From positions 79,891,845-79,955,844 of the forward strand of contig CM019831.1 of assembly GCA_009763385.1 (NCBI GenBank): a DNA stretch of 64,000 nucleotides, given 5' to 3'. This stretch comes from Coix lacryma-jobi var. lacryma-jobi (lineage: Eukaryota > Streptophyta > Magnoliopsida > Poales > Poaceae). Each line of letters begins with the position of its first letter. Positions within the stretch are counted from its first letter, which is position 1. Made by a program: the position numbers and the translations under genes. The notes below the pieces were generated by a model. The model made no database searches. It was not told the origin of the DNA and saw nothing but the letters and a program-made list of their open reading frames with translations. Below are positions 9,478-21,231 of the stretch, piece by piece.

Positions 9478-11066
9478 ATGGGGGAAACATTTTTGACTCG
9501 TGTAATATAAACTGACTTTGTGTTTTTCATTTGATTTCTTCTTGCATATTTGCATTTCATCTTGCATATTTACATTCAGAGCTTCATAAATATAATCTTT
9601 AGAATGTGGCTATGCTCTGTGTAGTATTTGCTCCGATGTTTTATCATGTAGCTTATGCTCTTTCTGATCACTAATGCATATTGTGAGCTGAGCTATTTTT
9701 GAATGGTGAACTTGCTTAATGAACATAAAACTTGACTCTGTTCACCATTGAGGTATGCAACTAGCATGTGTAGGATGTGTAGAATTCACTCGTGCTTTTC
9801 ATATATGCTAGGTTGCTATGTCTCTTGTTCTGAGTCATTCACTTGCTTGGTATGTTCATATTCTGAGATAAAATTTGAACCAAGTTAAGTAAATTGGAAA
9901 GATCGAGACGGGACTGCTTGTCAGCACATCACGGTTTCGAGACTGTTTCTCATAGCACTTTGAGTTAAACTTGAGTTGTGTAGTTTATGACCGAAACTGT
10001 TGCTTTAAGCTTCTGATTGCTTCTACATAGGCTTCGCACAGTTGAAAAGTTAGGCAATGACAAGCTTTCAACCTCTCGCAATCACATGATGAAATATTAA
10101 CTTGTGTAATTTAACCGCTGCAACTCCGATAAAATTTGGATACACAAGTCTATGTTTCACTCTATAGCATGATGGTTGAACTGTGCTAGGGGTAGTTCCC
10201 CTTGTATACATGTTTAGCACTTGTTTGATTTCTTGTCTATACATGTTTGGTGCTATTTTGATGGTGAATACCTTTTTGGCTAAAAACTGCTCACTTGTTC
10301 TCATTTCGCATTTGGTGATCAGCTTGAGCCTTTGCTAGATCAACACTTTGTCGAGCATCTTCATATTCTATCGACTATACTCCTGAAGCTGCTCACTTGC
10401 ATGTTGACTCATATGCATTGGAAGGGGAAGTTTTGCTTGATGGTGCATTTTCAACTAAGGGGGAGAAAATATTGACAAATCATAAGTGTCTTCTATGTTC
10501 AACTAAGGGGGAGCTTTCCGAGTTGAACTAAGGGGGAGATTTCCTAGTTCTGTGTACCATTCGAGGGGGAGTTTGCTCGCTGCTGCGTTTTTGAGCTGGT
10601 AACAGTTGGTTTGGAGCATTTTTGGTAGCTAGTTGTGTTGAGCCTTTGCATCTTTCTTGAGGAACTAGCACCTTTGATCTTTTATGCTCTTCAGCTGATT
10701 TCTAGCCTTCTTCAGTTGGTACCGAGCTTCCTCGCTAGCGGTGTTGAGCCCGTTCTGCCTCTTCTTGAGGGCTAGCTCTGTTTTGCTTGAATTTTAGTTG
10801 ATTTTTCAAATTGGTATCGAGTTTTCACGCTAGCGGTGTTGAGCCTATTCTACCTCTTCTTGAGGGCTAGCTTTGCTTTGCTTGGTTGTGTCGAGCCGTT
10901 GCCCATGTCATTGGGAACCAAGTTGTTTTGCTCTTTCCACTTGACCTTCTTCGGTTTTGATATGCTTTTGGGTCATTTGGTCGAGTTCTCTCTCCTTCTT
11001 CCTTCCTTCCTCTATTCTATTATGATTTGTGTTGGTAGTTGACAATGCACTCATCAAAGGGGAGAT
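9478..11066 (+). other. 3' noncoding region of copia C with repeated polypurine tracts
   Basis: No coding potential is visible. Near-identical tracts AACTAAGGGGGAG occur at about 10453, 10501 and 10526, with CGAGGGGGAG at 10562 and the final tract CATCAAAGGGGAGAT at 11052-11066 next to the 3' LTR. SIRE/Maximus copia elements typically carry several such purine tracts. Confidence 0.7.
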
Positions 11067-13153
11067 TGCGGATACATGGGTGTATGCTGAGTCTCTGAGT
11101 GATGAGTGATTGTCAACTAGGATAATGCGCATGTTCTTTGGCTTGTGTTGTGCAGGTGTCGAGCATGGATACAGCGATCAGAGGCAAGGTGAAGGTCAAG
11201 TAGAGATGTGCCGTGCCGATGGACCGAGAGTGGCGAAGGACGGACGTGAGGCTTGGACTGAGGGACCGGTGGCCCGAGGATCAGCTGTGGTGGCTGACAG
11301 CCTGGGACAGCGACGAGCGGAGACTTGCGGGCATGGTGTTGCTCGAGTCGAGGACTTGGGGACATATGTCGGTGGACGGGGTGCACGGGTGGTGCATCCC
11401 CTCTACGGTTCGGTTTGGTGGTTGAGCCACAGAAAAACCACCGAGTGGACGGTTTCCAGGTTTGGGCCTCAAAACCTGGGCGCTGATGGTTTCCGAGTTT
11501 AGGCCACAAAACTCGGGCTGAGGACGGTTTCCAGGTTTGGGCCTCGAAACCTGGGTGCTGCGGGTTTGCTGAGTTTGGGCCACAAAACTCAGGCTACGGT
11601 CGGCTGGTTTCCCGGTTTGGGCCCCAAAACTGGGGGTTGGTCGTGAAGGCTGGTTTCCTGGTTTGGGCCTCAAAACCAGGGGCGAAGTCCGGGAAAAGGA
11701 CAAGCGGAGCGGTGGCGGCACGTGGCAGCAATCGGTGAGGTTGCCTCAAGGCAAAGCTACCAGTTGTGCGGGCGTGGCCGTCGGATCACTAGCATCTTCG
11801 AGTTGGTCCAGAATAACCCTAGGGTTTAGCTGGTTCGCTCTGTAAATAGTGAGGGGTAGAGTAGGAATTAGAATTAGGATAAGCAGAGGGAGACACCCTC
11901 CTCCCATTCTATCTCAGTCATTTGCTATTTTGCCTTCTTGTTTTTCCTGCTCTCCCCATCCTCTGCTGTAGCGAACTGAGATCCACAGAGAAGAGAACAA
12001 TACCTCTGTGTCCATGAGATTTTGAGGAAGTGAGACCGTAATCTCACTGTTGTAGCATGTGGTAGCCACACGGTTGCAAATTCGTGGTTGTGATTCGCGT
12101 TTTGTTCGTGTTCTTCGCGGGTTGCTTTTCTCCACGATTTTCCCGTTGATCGATTTCTCTACTTGGTGTGTCTCTTGCAAATCCGCTTGAACCAAGTTGT
12201 TCTAGATTGTGAGGCACTTCTTTCCACCGAAGGAATTCTCATCTAACCTCACGAGCTAGTAGATCGATCGATTTTTGTTTCGGGGCAAGTTTTTCTCCCT
12301 TCACCCGAATTTCTTCGATTCATCAATTTGGAGATAGGTTCGAGCCATGATCTCTTAGAGATAGCTCACTATCCTCCTTGTGACTCCTCTCACCAAGTTT
12401 GATCCCTAGAGGATTCGTTTTGGGTGAGATCGAGCCGAATCGGTGGACGGACAGTTGTTTTTCGGGGTGACCGGACTCTGGCGTCAGGCAGACCGGACGC
12501 TAGGGCTCAGAGTCCGGTCGTTGAATATACTTTGTGTTTTCTCCGTAATTTGACCAGACGCTCTGTTCATTACTGACCGGACTCACACGTCTTACTGTTC
12601 ATCTGATTTGGTTTTTGTGACCGGACGCTGAGCACACGACCGGACGCATCACTCTTGTGAGTCCGGTCACAAACAGTAAGGGTCCAGAACCTATTTTCTC
12701 AGACCGGACGCGTCCGGTGGCTCGTGGCCGGACGCAGGCAGAGTCCGGTCAAGAGGTTTCTGCGCAGTTTCGTCCGCAGTTTGCTCGTCCGACTTTCGAT
12801 TTGTGATCCGCGTGTTGCATCGGATTCCTGACTTCGTGCTCTACAGAAATAGGGCTTCTCGCTTTACAAAATAGCCTGAATCCCCCTCGCGTTGCTCAGG
12901 GGAGGTTGAGGTTACCCAAAGTTCATCCTGTCACTAGTTGACCTGCGTGAACTTGGGCGAGGGAATTTTTGTGGTGTCCCGCTGTGTTCCTAGGGAACAT
13001 CCACCCATTCTCTTGGGTCGTGGACATCACGCACATCGGTTTTACTCTTGGGGTTGATTTTCGGGACAGTGGCTTAAAGTTTCCGGTAGGAAAATTTAAA
13101 GCTCCCATTCACCCCCCCTCCGGTCGCTTTCTGGTAGCACTTTCGGTCCTTCA
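11067..13153 (+). repeat. 3' LTR of copia element C
   Basis: It begins after the polypurine tract (TGCGGATACATGG) and ends CGGTCCTTCA at 13153, about 2.09 kb. It matches D's LTR throughout (GAGTGATGAGTG near 11095 and 58605). It contains an array of hairpin-forming units built on GTTTGGGCCTCAAAAC (11450-11700), then the ACCGGACGC motif cluster (12468-12750). The exact first base is uncertain by a few positions. Confidence 0.8.
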
Positions 13154-13806
13154 ATGCTCATGATTATTTGTTCCAATCCTCTCAAAAGTTTGTTGGAAGC
13201 ATGTGGCTATTGAAAAAAAACGAGAAAAAAAATCTGAGAAAATAAAAATGGACAAGTGTCCGAAACCTCAAAAAGAAAGATCCCGAGGAAATAAAAAGGG
13301 ACAAGTGTCCGGAACCTCGAAAAAGAAAAAAAATATTAACAAAAAATGGGGCACATGTCCGATAGTAGAATTAGCCTAATAGCCATGTGTTTCTAATAGA
13401 TAAAAGAGAGTGATATATTAAAAAGAGCATCCGCCTCCATTGTCCATACACATGCACTTCTCGATTCAATGGTATGGTTGACTTTCTCTTTGGATCCATT
13501 GTTTAATTTGGCAACATATGTTCTTAAGCTTTTTGAAAATTCATAAAAACTCCGGGATAATGGTGAAGTGAAAGAACTAATAAAGACATGGTGCTTGATT
13601 TGATCGTTCTATCGTTCAATTACTCAAGATTCAAGGTAAAGTACTAAACCCCGTGATAAATAATATGATATCTTTTTCTAATCCAAATGAGAACTTTTGT
13701 TTGAATACATGTGTACTTGTTAGAAGTGCAGATATTGCAACAACTCCTGATCCATTGTTGAGTTTGGCTTGCTAAGGAACTAGCAAAGGGTAAGCTTTGG
13801 TGAACT

Positions 13807-15285
13807 TGTTGATGGTCCTTAATGTCAATATTATACCATCAACTAATGCATAGAATGACATGAAATGAACCATAAAGCATAGTTGTAGGGTTTGAAACTA
13901 ACAAGTTCCACGAGTTTTGGTGCTCTCACTTGTTTTGTAGGACATCCATGTTTTTACCATATAAAAGTATCGCAAGTGATGAAACAGAGCACACCATTGC
14001 GAAGACCTCATCGAGACGATCGAAACGGACATATGATTTGCTATATTTGGTGTCCCGGAGCGAGAGTCCTCGATGGATACGACTTGGAAGATTCTAGAAC
14101 ATTCAAGAACATTCCAGAAGACATGAGAAGGCAACCCACGGAAGGTGGGGCCCACCTACCATAGAGGCAGACCGGTCGGTCTCCCTCCTAGGCCGGTCGG
14201 TCAGCTATTGGCCCAATCTGCTCCTCCTTCGCGTGACGCACTCCAACCGACCTCTCCAATACGTTTTGGCCCATTAAGGCCCATGTGCATATGGCGAAGG
14301 ATTTAGTCCCACATCGCTTGCCCAAGGTGGAGGGAGGCCAGGAGCTCCTATATAATAAACCCAGGACCCCCCCTGAGACAACAACATCATCAACTAGGAG
14401 TCTTTGTAGAGGCGTCCCTCGAACGACAACCTCTCCTCCCTAGAGAATTAGGTTTAGATTTTCCAATGTAATAGCTTAGCTTAGTTGGGAGTTAGGGAGA
14501 GCGGAGTTGCGCTCCGGTTCCGGAGGAGTCTTCAGAGTTTTGGTATGCCTTTGTATCTTTTCTTTGTAAGACTTATGCTTTAATATATTTATCTTCTCTA
14601 ATTACTTTATGCCTTTGATATATGATTAGTATAGTTGTTATATCTTGGCATGGGATCTCCGCTCGTATTGAGTGCTCTAGTTATATGCAGTAATTAGAGT
14701 AGTAAGCGTTAGTGTAGACTTGTTGTCTAGACTAGGGTTTACCTGAGTTTGCGCCCAATCCTCCAGATAGTTGTGGTAGCTACAGAGGTGATAGCTTTGT
14801 AGATTGTTATAATCCACCACGTTAGGATTGGTGTTTTCGTAGAGCTTTTTGGCAGCCTTCTCCCGATTACCCTTTTCCCAGTCTTTTTCGAGAATCGAAA
14901 AGGTACTATTGCTCCAAAGTGCCAATGTTTATAACTACTATATCTTTTCATCCTTGTTACCTTAGAACCCAAGTAATATAGAAGTGCATAGGAACCTTGA
15001 TCTCTCGTGTTGTCCTCCCACTATAGTTATCTATACATTTATCATTAAATTCTCTTTGATGTGCTTTCCTTATTATATATATCATATATCAATTACTCCT
15101 GCTTTAGTCTAATTAGTACTCTGAGTTAGTAGATGCATGATAGTGAATTATCAGATTTTTGACCCTAGCTTCCCTGTGGTAAAATATAAATAACGATCCT
15201 GGAATACTCCCGGTAAAATGCTACAATGATGTTCTGTGCGCTTGCAGAATCTTTCATATTCTATTTGCATTAACAAACGTCAACA
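13807..15285 (+). repeat. 3' LTR of element E
   Basis: It starts TGTTGATGG and ends CGTCAACA, about 1.48 kb. It carries a TATA box (CTATATAATA, 14348-14357) and, near its 3' end, the block GGTAAAATGCTACAA...GTGCGCTTG that is also present in the H and F LTRs. This marks E, F and H as related. Small ORFs inside have no support. Confidence 0.75.
14348..14357 (+). promoter_or_regulatory. Predicted TATA box of LTR E
   Basis: CTATATAATA lies in a GC-balanced stretch about 940 bases before the LTR end, followed by a C-rich run. Position and composition fit the LTR core promoter. Confidence 0.5.
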
Positions 15286-18200
15286 CCAGTGTCTGCCATT
15301 CCTTTAGAGCCTCTGGAAGAATCTCTTCTAACAGAGTCTTTAAGGGAGCTATCAGCCGTAATAAGTAGTGAATGGATATAGCAAGTGGAATGCTTTCCTG
15401 AAGAAATTTGGATAAGCCCCGCCTGTTCTAATATCCATACCAAAATAGGGCGGAACTGGATCAAAGTGCCTTACGACCCAACGGTTGGGGTGAACATAAT
15501 GTCTGCAACATTTGCAAACACTTTCTCTCATGAGCCTCTCATCCCGACCGGAAAGAAATTGAGGCTCGATACACAAACTGTCACAGACGGTCTAGGCATC
15601 CTTCACAGTATATCAATTAAACATGATGACAATGTGCTGATGCTAGACTTCCATGTCTTCAACATTCAAGACTTCGATGTCTTGATTGGGCTCCCCCTAT
15701 GGAAACTGTTGGAAGAATCTCCAACAATTGGGGAATTAGATGTCAAGCTAGGGAGGGAAAGCTTTTCTATACCTATCTTTCAAGCCACCAATTCAGTAGC
15801 CGAACCCCTCTCTATGTCTGATGAGCCCGAGGCAGTTATGTCGGTTGAACCCTTCGAGTCTCCCGAGTCACTCCTGGAAAAGGAGTCTGAACACTTTATC
15901 CACGAGAGGAGCGACTCGGAAGAAAACATAGAACTTCCAAAGGAGGAAGCACCGACACCTCCGCAGATTGAGCTAAGATCCTTAACCGCTGGCTTACGTT
16001 ATGTTTTTCTGCATGGCAACAAACAAACTCCTGTCATCATTAGTGATAAACTCTCTGACAAGGAGACAACCAAACTCATTGTCGTGCTAGAAAAACACCA
16101 CTCAGTCTTCGGGTATTCCTTGCAAGATCTCAAGGGAATTAGCCCAACCTTGTGTACCCATCGCATCCCTATTGACCCTGATAGCACTCCTTCACGAGAA
16201 CCTCAGCGCAGGCTCAATAATGTGATGCGCGATGTCGTGAAGAATGAACTTCTTCACACCAGGATCATTTATCCCGTACCACACAGTGATTGGGTAAGTC
16301 TTGTCCAAGTGGTCCCTAAGAAAGGGGGAATGACGGTCGTTGAAAACAATAAAAACAAATTAATCCCACAACAAACCGTCACAAGGTGGAGATTGTGCAT
16401 TGATTAAAAAAAAACTCAACAGGGAAACAAAGAAAGACCACTTCTCGCTGCCTTTCATTGATGAAATGCTAGAGCGGTTAGCAAAACATTCTTTATTTTG
16501 TTTCCTTGATGAGTATTCTAGATATCATCAGAAAGGCAGCGGGAATCATCTCAGCATCAATCATCGAACCTCCCGATTGGACGTTGCCGTTTGAGATCAT
16601 GTGTGATGCTAGTGACTATGTTGTTGGTGCGGTTCTTGGCCAAACCAAAGATAAGCAGCATCATGCGATTGGTTACGCTAGCAAGACATTGACAGGAGCC
16701 CAGCTCAACTATGCCACCCCCAAAAAAGAGCTCCTTGCTGTTGTCTTTGCTATAGATAAGTTTCAATCTCACTTAGTAGGAGCTAAAATCATTATTTATA
16801 CTAATCATGCTGCTTTAAAATATCTGCTCACTAAGAAAGACCCGAAACCTCATCTAATTAGATGGATTATGCTGCTACATGAATTTGATTTAGAGATTAA
16901 AGATAAAAAGAGTGTAGAAAATACAGTAGCAGATCATCTTTCGCATATACAAGTCACTAACCTACAGGAACCACCCATCAATGACTTCTTACGCGACGAC
17001 ATGCTGCTAAAGGTGATGGACACCACCCCATGGTATGCGAACATTATAAATTTCATGGTTGCAGGATATGTACCACAAGGGGAGGACAAGAGAAAACTCC
17101 AAATGGAAAGCCGTCGTCACCTTTGGGATGACCCATACCTATATCGGGTATGCTCTGATGGGCTGCTGAGGAGATGCATGCCCATAACTGAAGGGATGCA
17201 AATTATCGAGAAGTTCCATGCTGGACCATAAGGAGGTCACTACGGAGTCTTCCGCACCCAAGCCAAAATCTGGTAGTGCGGATTCTTTTGTCCAACGCTG
17301 TATGAAGACACTAAAGAATTCATCAGAAGATGCAGAAAGTGTCAGTTCCAAGGCAGCATCAAAACTCGCAACGCTATGCCCCTACACTACAACCTTCAAA
17401 TAGAAATATTTGATGTGTAGGGCATAGACTTTATGGGACCATTCCCAAAGTCGCACGACTACGAGTACATCTTGGTGGCTATGGACTACGTGTCCAAGTG
17501 GGTGGAAGCTCTACCATGTCGGGCAGCAGACTCCAAGCATGCTCGGAAGATGTTTCACGAGATAATCTTCCCACGCTTTGGAGTACCCCACATGGTAATT
17601 AGCAACGAGGGATCGCACTTCATCGATAGAAAGTTCTGAGTTTTCCTCAGAGAACTCAGGGCTAACCATAATATCGCTACCCCCTTCCATCCACAAACAA
17701 GCGGACAAGCAGAAACCTCCAACAAACAGATCAAGAGCATCCAACAGAAGACAGAAAATGATATGGGGAAAGGATGGAAAAGCAAGCTACCTGATGCTCT
17801 CTGGGCATATAGGACTGCTTATAAAACCCCCATCGGCATGCCACTATTCCAGTTGGTCTACAGAAAAAGTTGTCATTTACTAGTTCAGCTTGAACACTGA
17901 CCTCACTGGGCTATCAAGACCTGGAACATGGATATTAGGCTAGCCAGCACTAACCGACAAAGGCAGATAGCCGAGCTAGAAGAATGGAGAGAGAAGGCTT
18001 ACTACAGTGCCAAGCTATATAAGGAAAGAACAAAAAGATGGCACGACAACCGAATCAAGCCCATGGAATTCAAGCAAGGAGATAAGGTACTACTCTTTAA
18101 TTCCAAGGTCAAGCTATTCGGTGAAGGAAAACTGCGTAGCAAATGGAAAGGGCCATATACTGTCGTCAACACATCACTTCACGGGGCGATCACCATACGG

Positions 18201-18326
18201 GACAAGGACGGCAACATCTTCAAGGTAAATGGCCAACGTCTAAAAGTTTTCTTTGAGCCTTCTCACAATAACTTAGAAATAGATAGAATAGATTTAATTT
18301 GTTTTTACAACTTTACCCCTGACTAA
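15286..18326 (+). pseudogene. Athila pol remnant of H: protease, RT (core deleted), RNase H, integrase
   Basis: An open frame from 15286 to 16407 (one stop at 15379-15381) covers the protease tail (VGVNIMSATFAN, VLIGLPLWK) and RT N-terminus. A frameshift at the A-run near 16406 follows. After CFLDEYSRYH (about 16530) the sequence jumps to PPDWTLPFEIMCDASD, so the RT palm, including the xxDD catalytic motif, is deleted. RNase H keeps CDASD but reads YTNH where relatives have YTDH. Integrase shows its zinc-binding H/H/C/C pattern (FHAGP, GGHYG, CRKC) and a core with DFMGPFP and TSGQAE. It has SNEG at the place of the second catalytic Asp, plus stops near 17229, 17272, 17419, 17637 and 17898. 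The C-terminal integrase part (17928-18326) is open. The gene is dead several times over. Confidence 0.9.
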
Positions 18327-18826
18327 AAATTACAAAAGCTACAAAAATTAATTTGCTAACACATTTTATTAATTCAATTTCAATAATTTTCTTTTTTCCT
18401 TTGCTCCAAGTAAGATGATCATGTGTAGTTTACCATTTTGCCCTCACTCAATCTCCATGATCCTTGCACATCTTCAGTTGATCACATGTATCCATGCCTT
18501 TAAAACTTTTGATCTTGTGATCTATGCAAATCATATATATTATCATATTCATAATGTGAAGAATCACAGGATTTGCACGATAAAATCTAAATCAAAACTC
18601 AATACCATGATATCATGAATAAGAATCATTAGAAGAAGCAAGCAGGTGAAAATGGGGCAGGGAGAAGTCCCTGGGGGTGCGCCCGCACCCATGGTGCGCC
18701 CGCACCACTAGGGCGCCCCCTCACTGTCCCGTTCCTCCAGTGCTACTTACTTCTAGTGCTGATTCCTATTACCATGGTGATCATGTCGGTTTCGTGCACT
18801 TCCAAACCAGAGAGGTCTTCTTCTCC

Positions 18827-18834
18827 TATTTAAA
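18827..18834 (+). promoter_or_regulatory. Predicted internal TATA box before the 3' ORFs of H
   Basis: TATTTAAA is followed by a CT-rich leader (CTCTCTTCTCTTCACAAGCTCTCAAGC) and an ATG at 18925. The upstream stretch (GTGCGCCCGCACCC repeats, 18679-18710) resembles H's own LTR near 21571, which also precedes a TATA box. This suggests a second, internal promoter for the 3' ORFs. Confidence 0.45.
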
Positions 18835-18924
18835 CACACCCATGGCCTCTCTTCTCTTCACAAGCTCTCAAGCTCTCCCTCTCTTCCTCCAAAACTTTGG
18901 TCTTTCCACAAAGATTCAGAAGCA

Positions 18925-19503
18925 ATGGAGCACACACTTGCGCTTTACACCGCCTCCATGTTCGGTGTGCACGAAACACCACTTCGTGCGTCAGAAACTC
19001 TGTTCGTGGCACCGCTCGCCGCATTGCCACCATCCCGAAGTGGTGCAAGCCGGGGCCCCTTCTCGACCTCCATGGTCTTCTCGGCGACACCACCGGCTAC
19101 TGCAAGGAGGACGGCAACGCCAACAACCGCTGCAAGGAAGGAGACGACGGCGCCCGCACGCCGTCCTGACGTCGGCCTCAAGTGGAAGGCCCCAGAGACT
19201 AGCGACGCTCGTCGTGTCGATGTTCCGCCGTTTGGCTATGTACCGAGTAGTCTGCTAGGATCCCACTCCACGGCTCGTCTTTCCACTACCTACACCATTT
19301 ACGGGTACAAGAAACCCGGCGGTGGGTATGGGAAAGGCCTCATGGCAGGCAACTGCCACTCCCTACCGAGTCCGTGGAGCAACCCTCGCGAAAACCCGCT
19401 AGCACTACCACAGCCGAGTCCTCCTCTCAACCCTTGCGCATCAAGCGTAATATTAGGGTCGTTAGAGATCAACCCAAGGGTTTCTTTAACGATAGCAACA
19501 TAG
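18925..19503 (+). CDS. 3' accessory ORF 1 of element H (unknown function)
   Basis: A 192-residue ORF downstream of pol, where Athila elements often carry an extra or env-like ORF. It starts MEHTLALYTASMFGVHETP, then has an Ala/Thr/Pro-rich middle and a Gly/Lys patch (GYKKPGGGYGKG). I see no signal peptide, membrane segment or known domain, so an env function is not supported. The following ORF (19374-19721) overlaps in another frame, so the two may once have been one ORF split by a frameshift, or be joined by splicing. Confidence 0.4.
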   Translation: MEHTLALYTASMFGVHETPLRASETLFVAPLAALPPSRSGASRGPFSTSMVFSATPPATARRTATPTTAARKETTAPARRPDVGLKWKAPETSDARRVDVPPFGYVPSSLLGSHSTARLSTTYTIYGYKKPGGGYGKGLMAGNCHSLPSPWSNPRENPLALPQPSPPLNPCASSVILGSLEINPRVSLTIAT

Positions 19504-19721
19504 AAACTCCGCCTACAGGCCCAACCATCGCTTCGCTCACAACGTCCCTACGGTCCATCAGAAAGACCGTAGCCGACCTATGCAGAGAGCAGGCAAGCAC
19601 ACTTCTCACCATTGCCGAGCTCAGAAGAGAGCTCGAAGTTATTAAACTCGGTCTCAACAACCGAATTAACAAAGTCGCTCGCGCTGTCGGTGTGGAGAAT
19701 CCGCCACCTCCCTTTGCTTAG
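19374..19721 (+). CDS. 3' accessory ORF 2 of element H, helical (unknown function)
   Basis: A 115-residue ORF with a basic N-terminal half (RIKRNIRVVRDQPKG) and a C-terminal helix with heptad-like Leu/Ile spacing (SLRSIRKTVADLCREQ to VIKLGLNNRINKVA), probably a short coiled coil. It ends with VENPPPPFA. No family is recognised. Confidence 0.4.
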   Translation: MEQPSRKPASTTTAESSSQPLRIKRNIRVVRDQPKGFFNDSNIETPPTGPTIASLTTSLRSIRKTVADLCREQASTLLTIAELRRELEVIKLGLNNRINKVARAVGVENPPPPFA

Positions 19722-21231
19722 TGAATCACTCTCCACACCAAAATAATCTAGGCACATGTTCTTTAAATTCATTTCCCTTTTTGAAATTTCAATTTCTATC
19801 ATGTATTGTGCCTAGAATTATTAATAAAGTTCATGTGGTTTATTCCCCCTTATTTTTATCCTATGCAATTTTTGTCCATTTGCTTTTGTATATGTTGTCT
19901 CGAAAATAAAAAAAGATAGGTACAAAAGCATGTGTGGGGGGAGGCATTCCCCGATTCATCACGCAGGTATGATTGCACTTCAAATGCAATTTCTTTTCAT
20001 ACATGTTAGCTCCCTAAAAATGAAAATAAAAATGATTTATCTTGAAAACTACTTCTTCCCAAATGTACAAACCCATGAAAACATTCAAATCTTCATTCAA
20101 AAGAAAATCTGTTCACTTGTTATCTGGGAAAATACTTGCAAACTGGGAACAACCTGTATAGGGACCACAGTTTACCTAAGTAATTGGAATATGAGATACA
20201 GTAGGATGATTTGACACTTGCCATCTCTTGCAGAAAGATACTTGGGATTTACATTTTCAAATATTTTATTAAAAAAACATGTTCCTCTATGATACAATAT
20301 CCTACCAAAGCCATACGAAGTACTTTCAATCTTAACCAACATTCTTATGCTACCTGTTATCATTTTGAGCTTAGTCAAATTGTTCTGACTTATGAGAGAT
20401 TCTTGTCATACACCCATCATTTGTGATTCACGTACACACCACCACATACATCGCTAACTCTTACACTAAGAGTTACGCAAAACATGCCAACCATCCACCA
20501 CAAATGAAGCTCTATCCAGTCACACATCTCTCTCACAAAAATCCTCCAAAAAGAACTATGGGCTATGCAAAAAGAAAATCCATGCCAAAAAGGCATGTTG
20601 GAAAAAATGGGCAAGTACCCGAAGTAGAATTGGGGGTATAATCAAATACCCACCTAAAAAATGAAAGAGAAAAAGATAGCCCATAACTCCTGAAGATTTC
20701 AAAAGGAGTGATCCTGACAACCAGAGCACAAAAATATTATAAAATTCCACACACTTGCACATCTCAATCAAAGTGTATGACTTCCATCTCCGTGTAGTTC
20801 AGTTTTTGGCTTGGCAATAATATATGATACAAGTATGTTTTGATTTCATCCCTACCTAAAAAAATCCACATATCCCTTGTAGCAGGTAGGATGAAAAAGA
20901 CACAACAAGTCTTTGGTAAGGATTCACCGACATACATACATGAGCGATCTGAGAGAATCATATGAGGAACATTTGCTAAAAACTTTCTGATTTTTCAAAA
21001 TTCTATAAAAAACCCAAGTTTCTCTTAGCAAGAAGATGAGAAGGAAAATTTGAATCCAGGCTGTTCCATTATCCAATCACTCAAGATATTCTGGTAGACA
21101 CTTTGAATGTTCACATATGCAGGGAAAAGCCTGGAATAACTTGTGTGCTGGATCTTCGAATCAAGATCAAGTGTTTCACCTTAGTCTGAGCTTTAGTCGA
21201 GGACGACCAAAGGGCTAAGTGTGGGGGGTTT
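19722..21231 (+). other. 3' noncoding region and polypurine tract of H
   Basis: AT-rich, no supported ORF. It contains AAAATGGGCAAGTACCCGAAG (about 20605), a diverged copy of the GGGACAAGTGTCCG motif in E and F. It ends in a purine tract (GGCTAAGTGTGGGGGG, about 21213-21229) next to the LTR. Confidence 0.65.

Larger units (their letters stand above)
7866..13153 (+). mobile_element. Ty1/copia element C, internally deleted
   Basis: It consists of a 5'-truncated left LTR (7866-9039), a fragment of RNase H, about 1.6 kb of 3' noncoding sequence with purine tracts, and a right LTR (11067-13153). Everything from the primer-binding site through gag, protease, integrase and most of RT is missing at the 9039/9040 junction. 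LTR sequence matches element D, a SIRE/Maximus-type copia. Its left end was split by insertion of A, and it is itself inserted in E at 13153/13154. Confidence 0.85.
13154..15285 (+). mobile_element. Athila-like Ty3/gypsy element E, 3' end only
   Basis: 13154-13806 is noncoding 3' internal sequence containing two GGACAAGTGTCCG motifs and ending in a polypurine-type tract (AAAGGGTAAGCTTTGGTGAAC). An LTR follows. The left part was displaced by insertion of copia C. E lies in the pol of H, and coding sequence of H resumes at 15286. Confidence 0.75.

Noticed and set aside
18677..19258. A 193-residue Arg/His-rich ORF in H
   Set aside because: It overlaps the better-supported ORF at 18925, starts before the TATA box and has low-complexity composition.
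18925..19503. An envelope-like gene in H
   Set aside because: No signal peptide, membrane segment or cleavage motif is visible, so I list it only as an accessory ORF.
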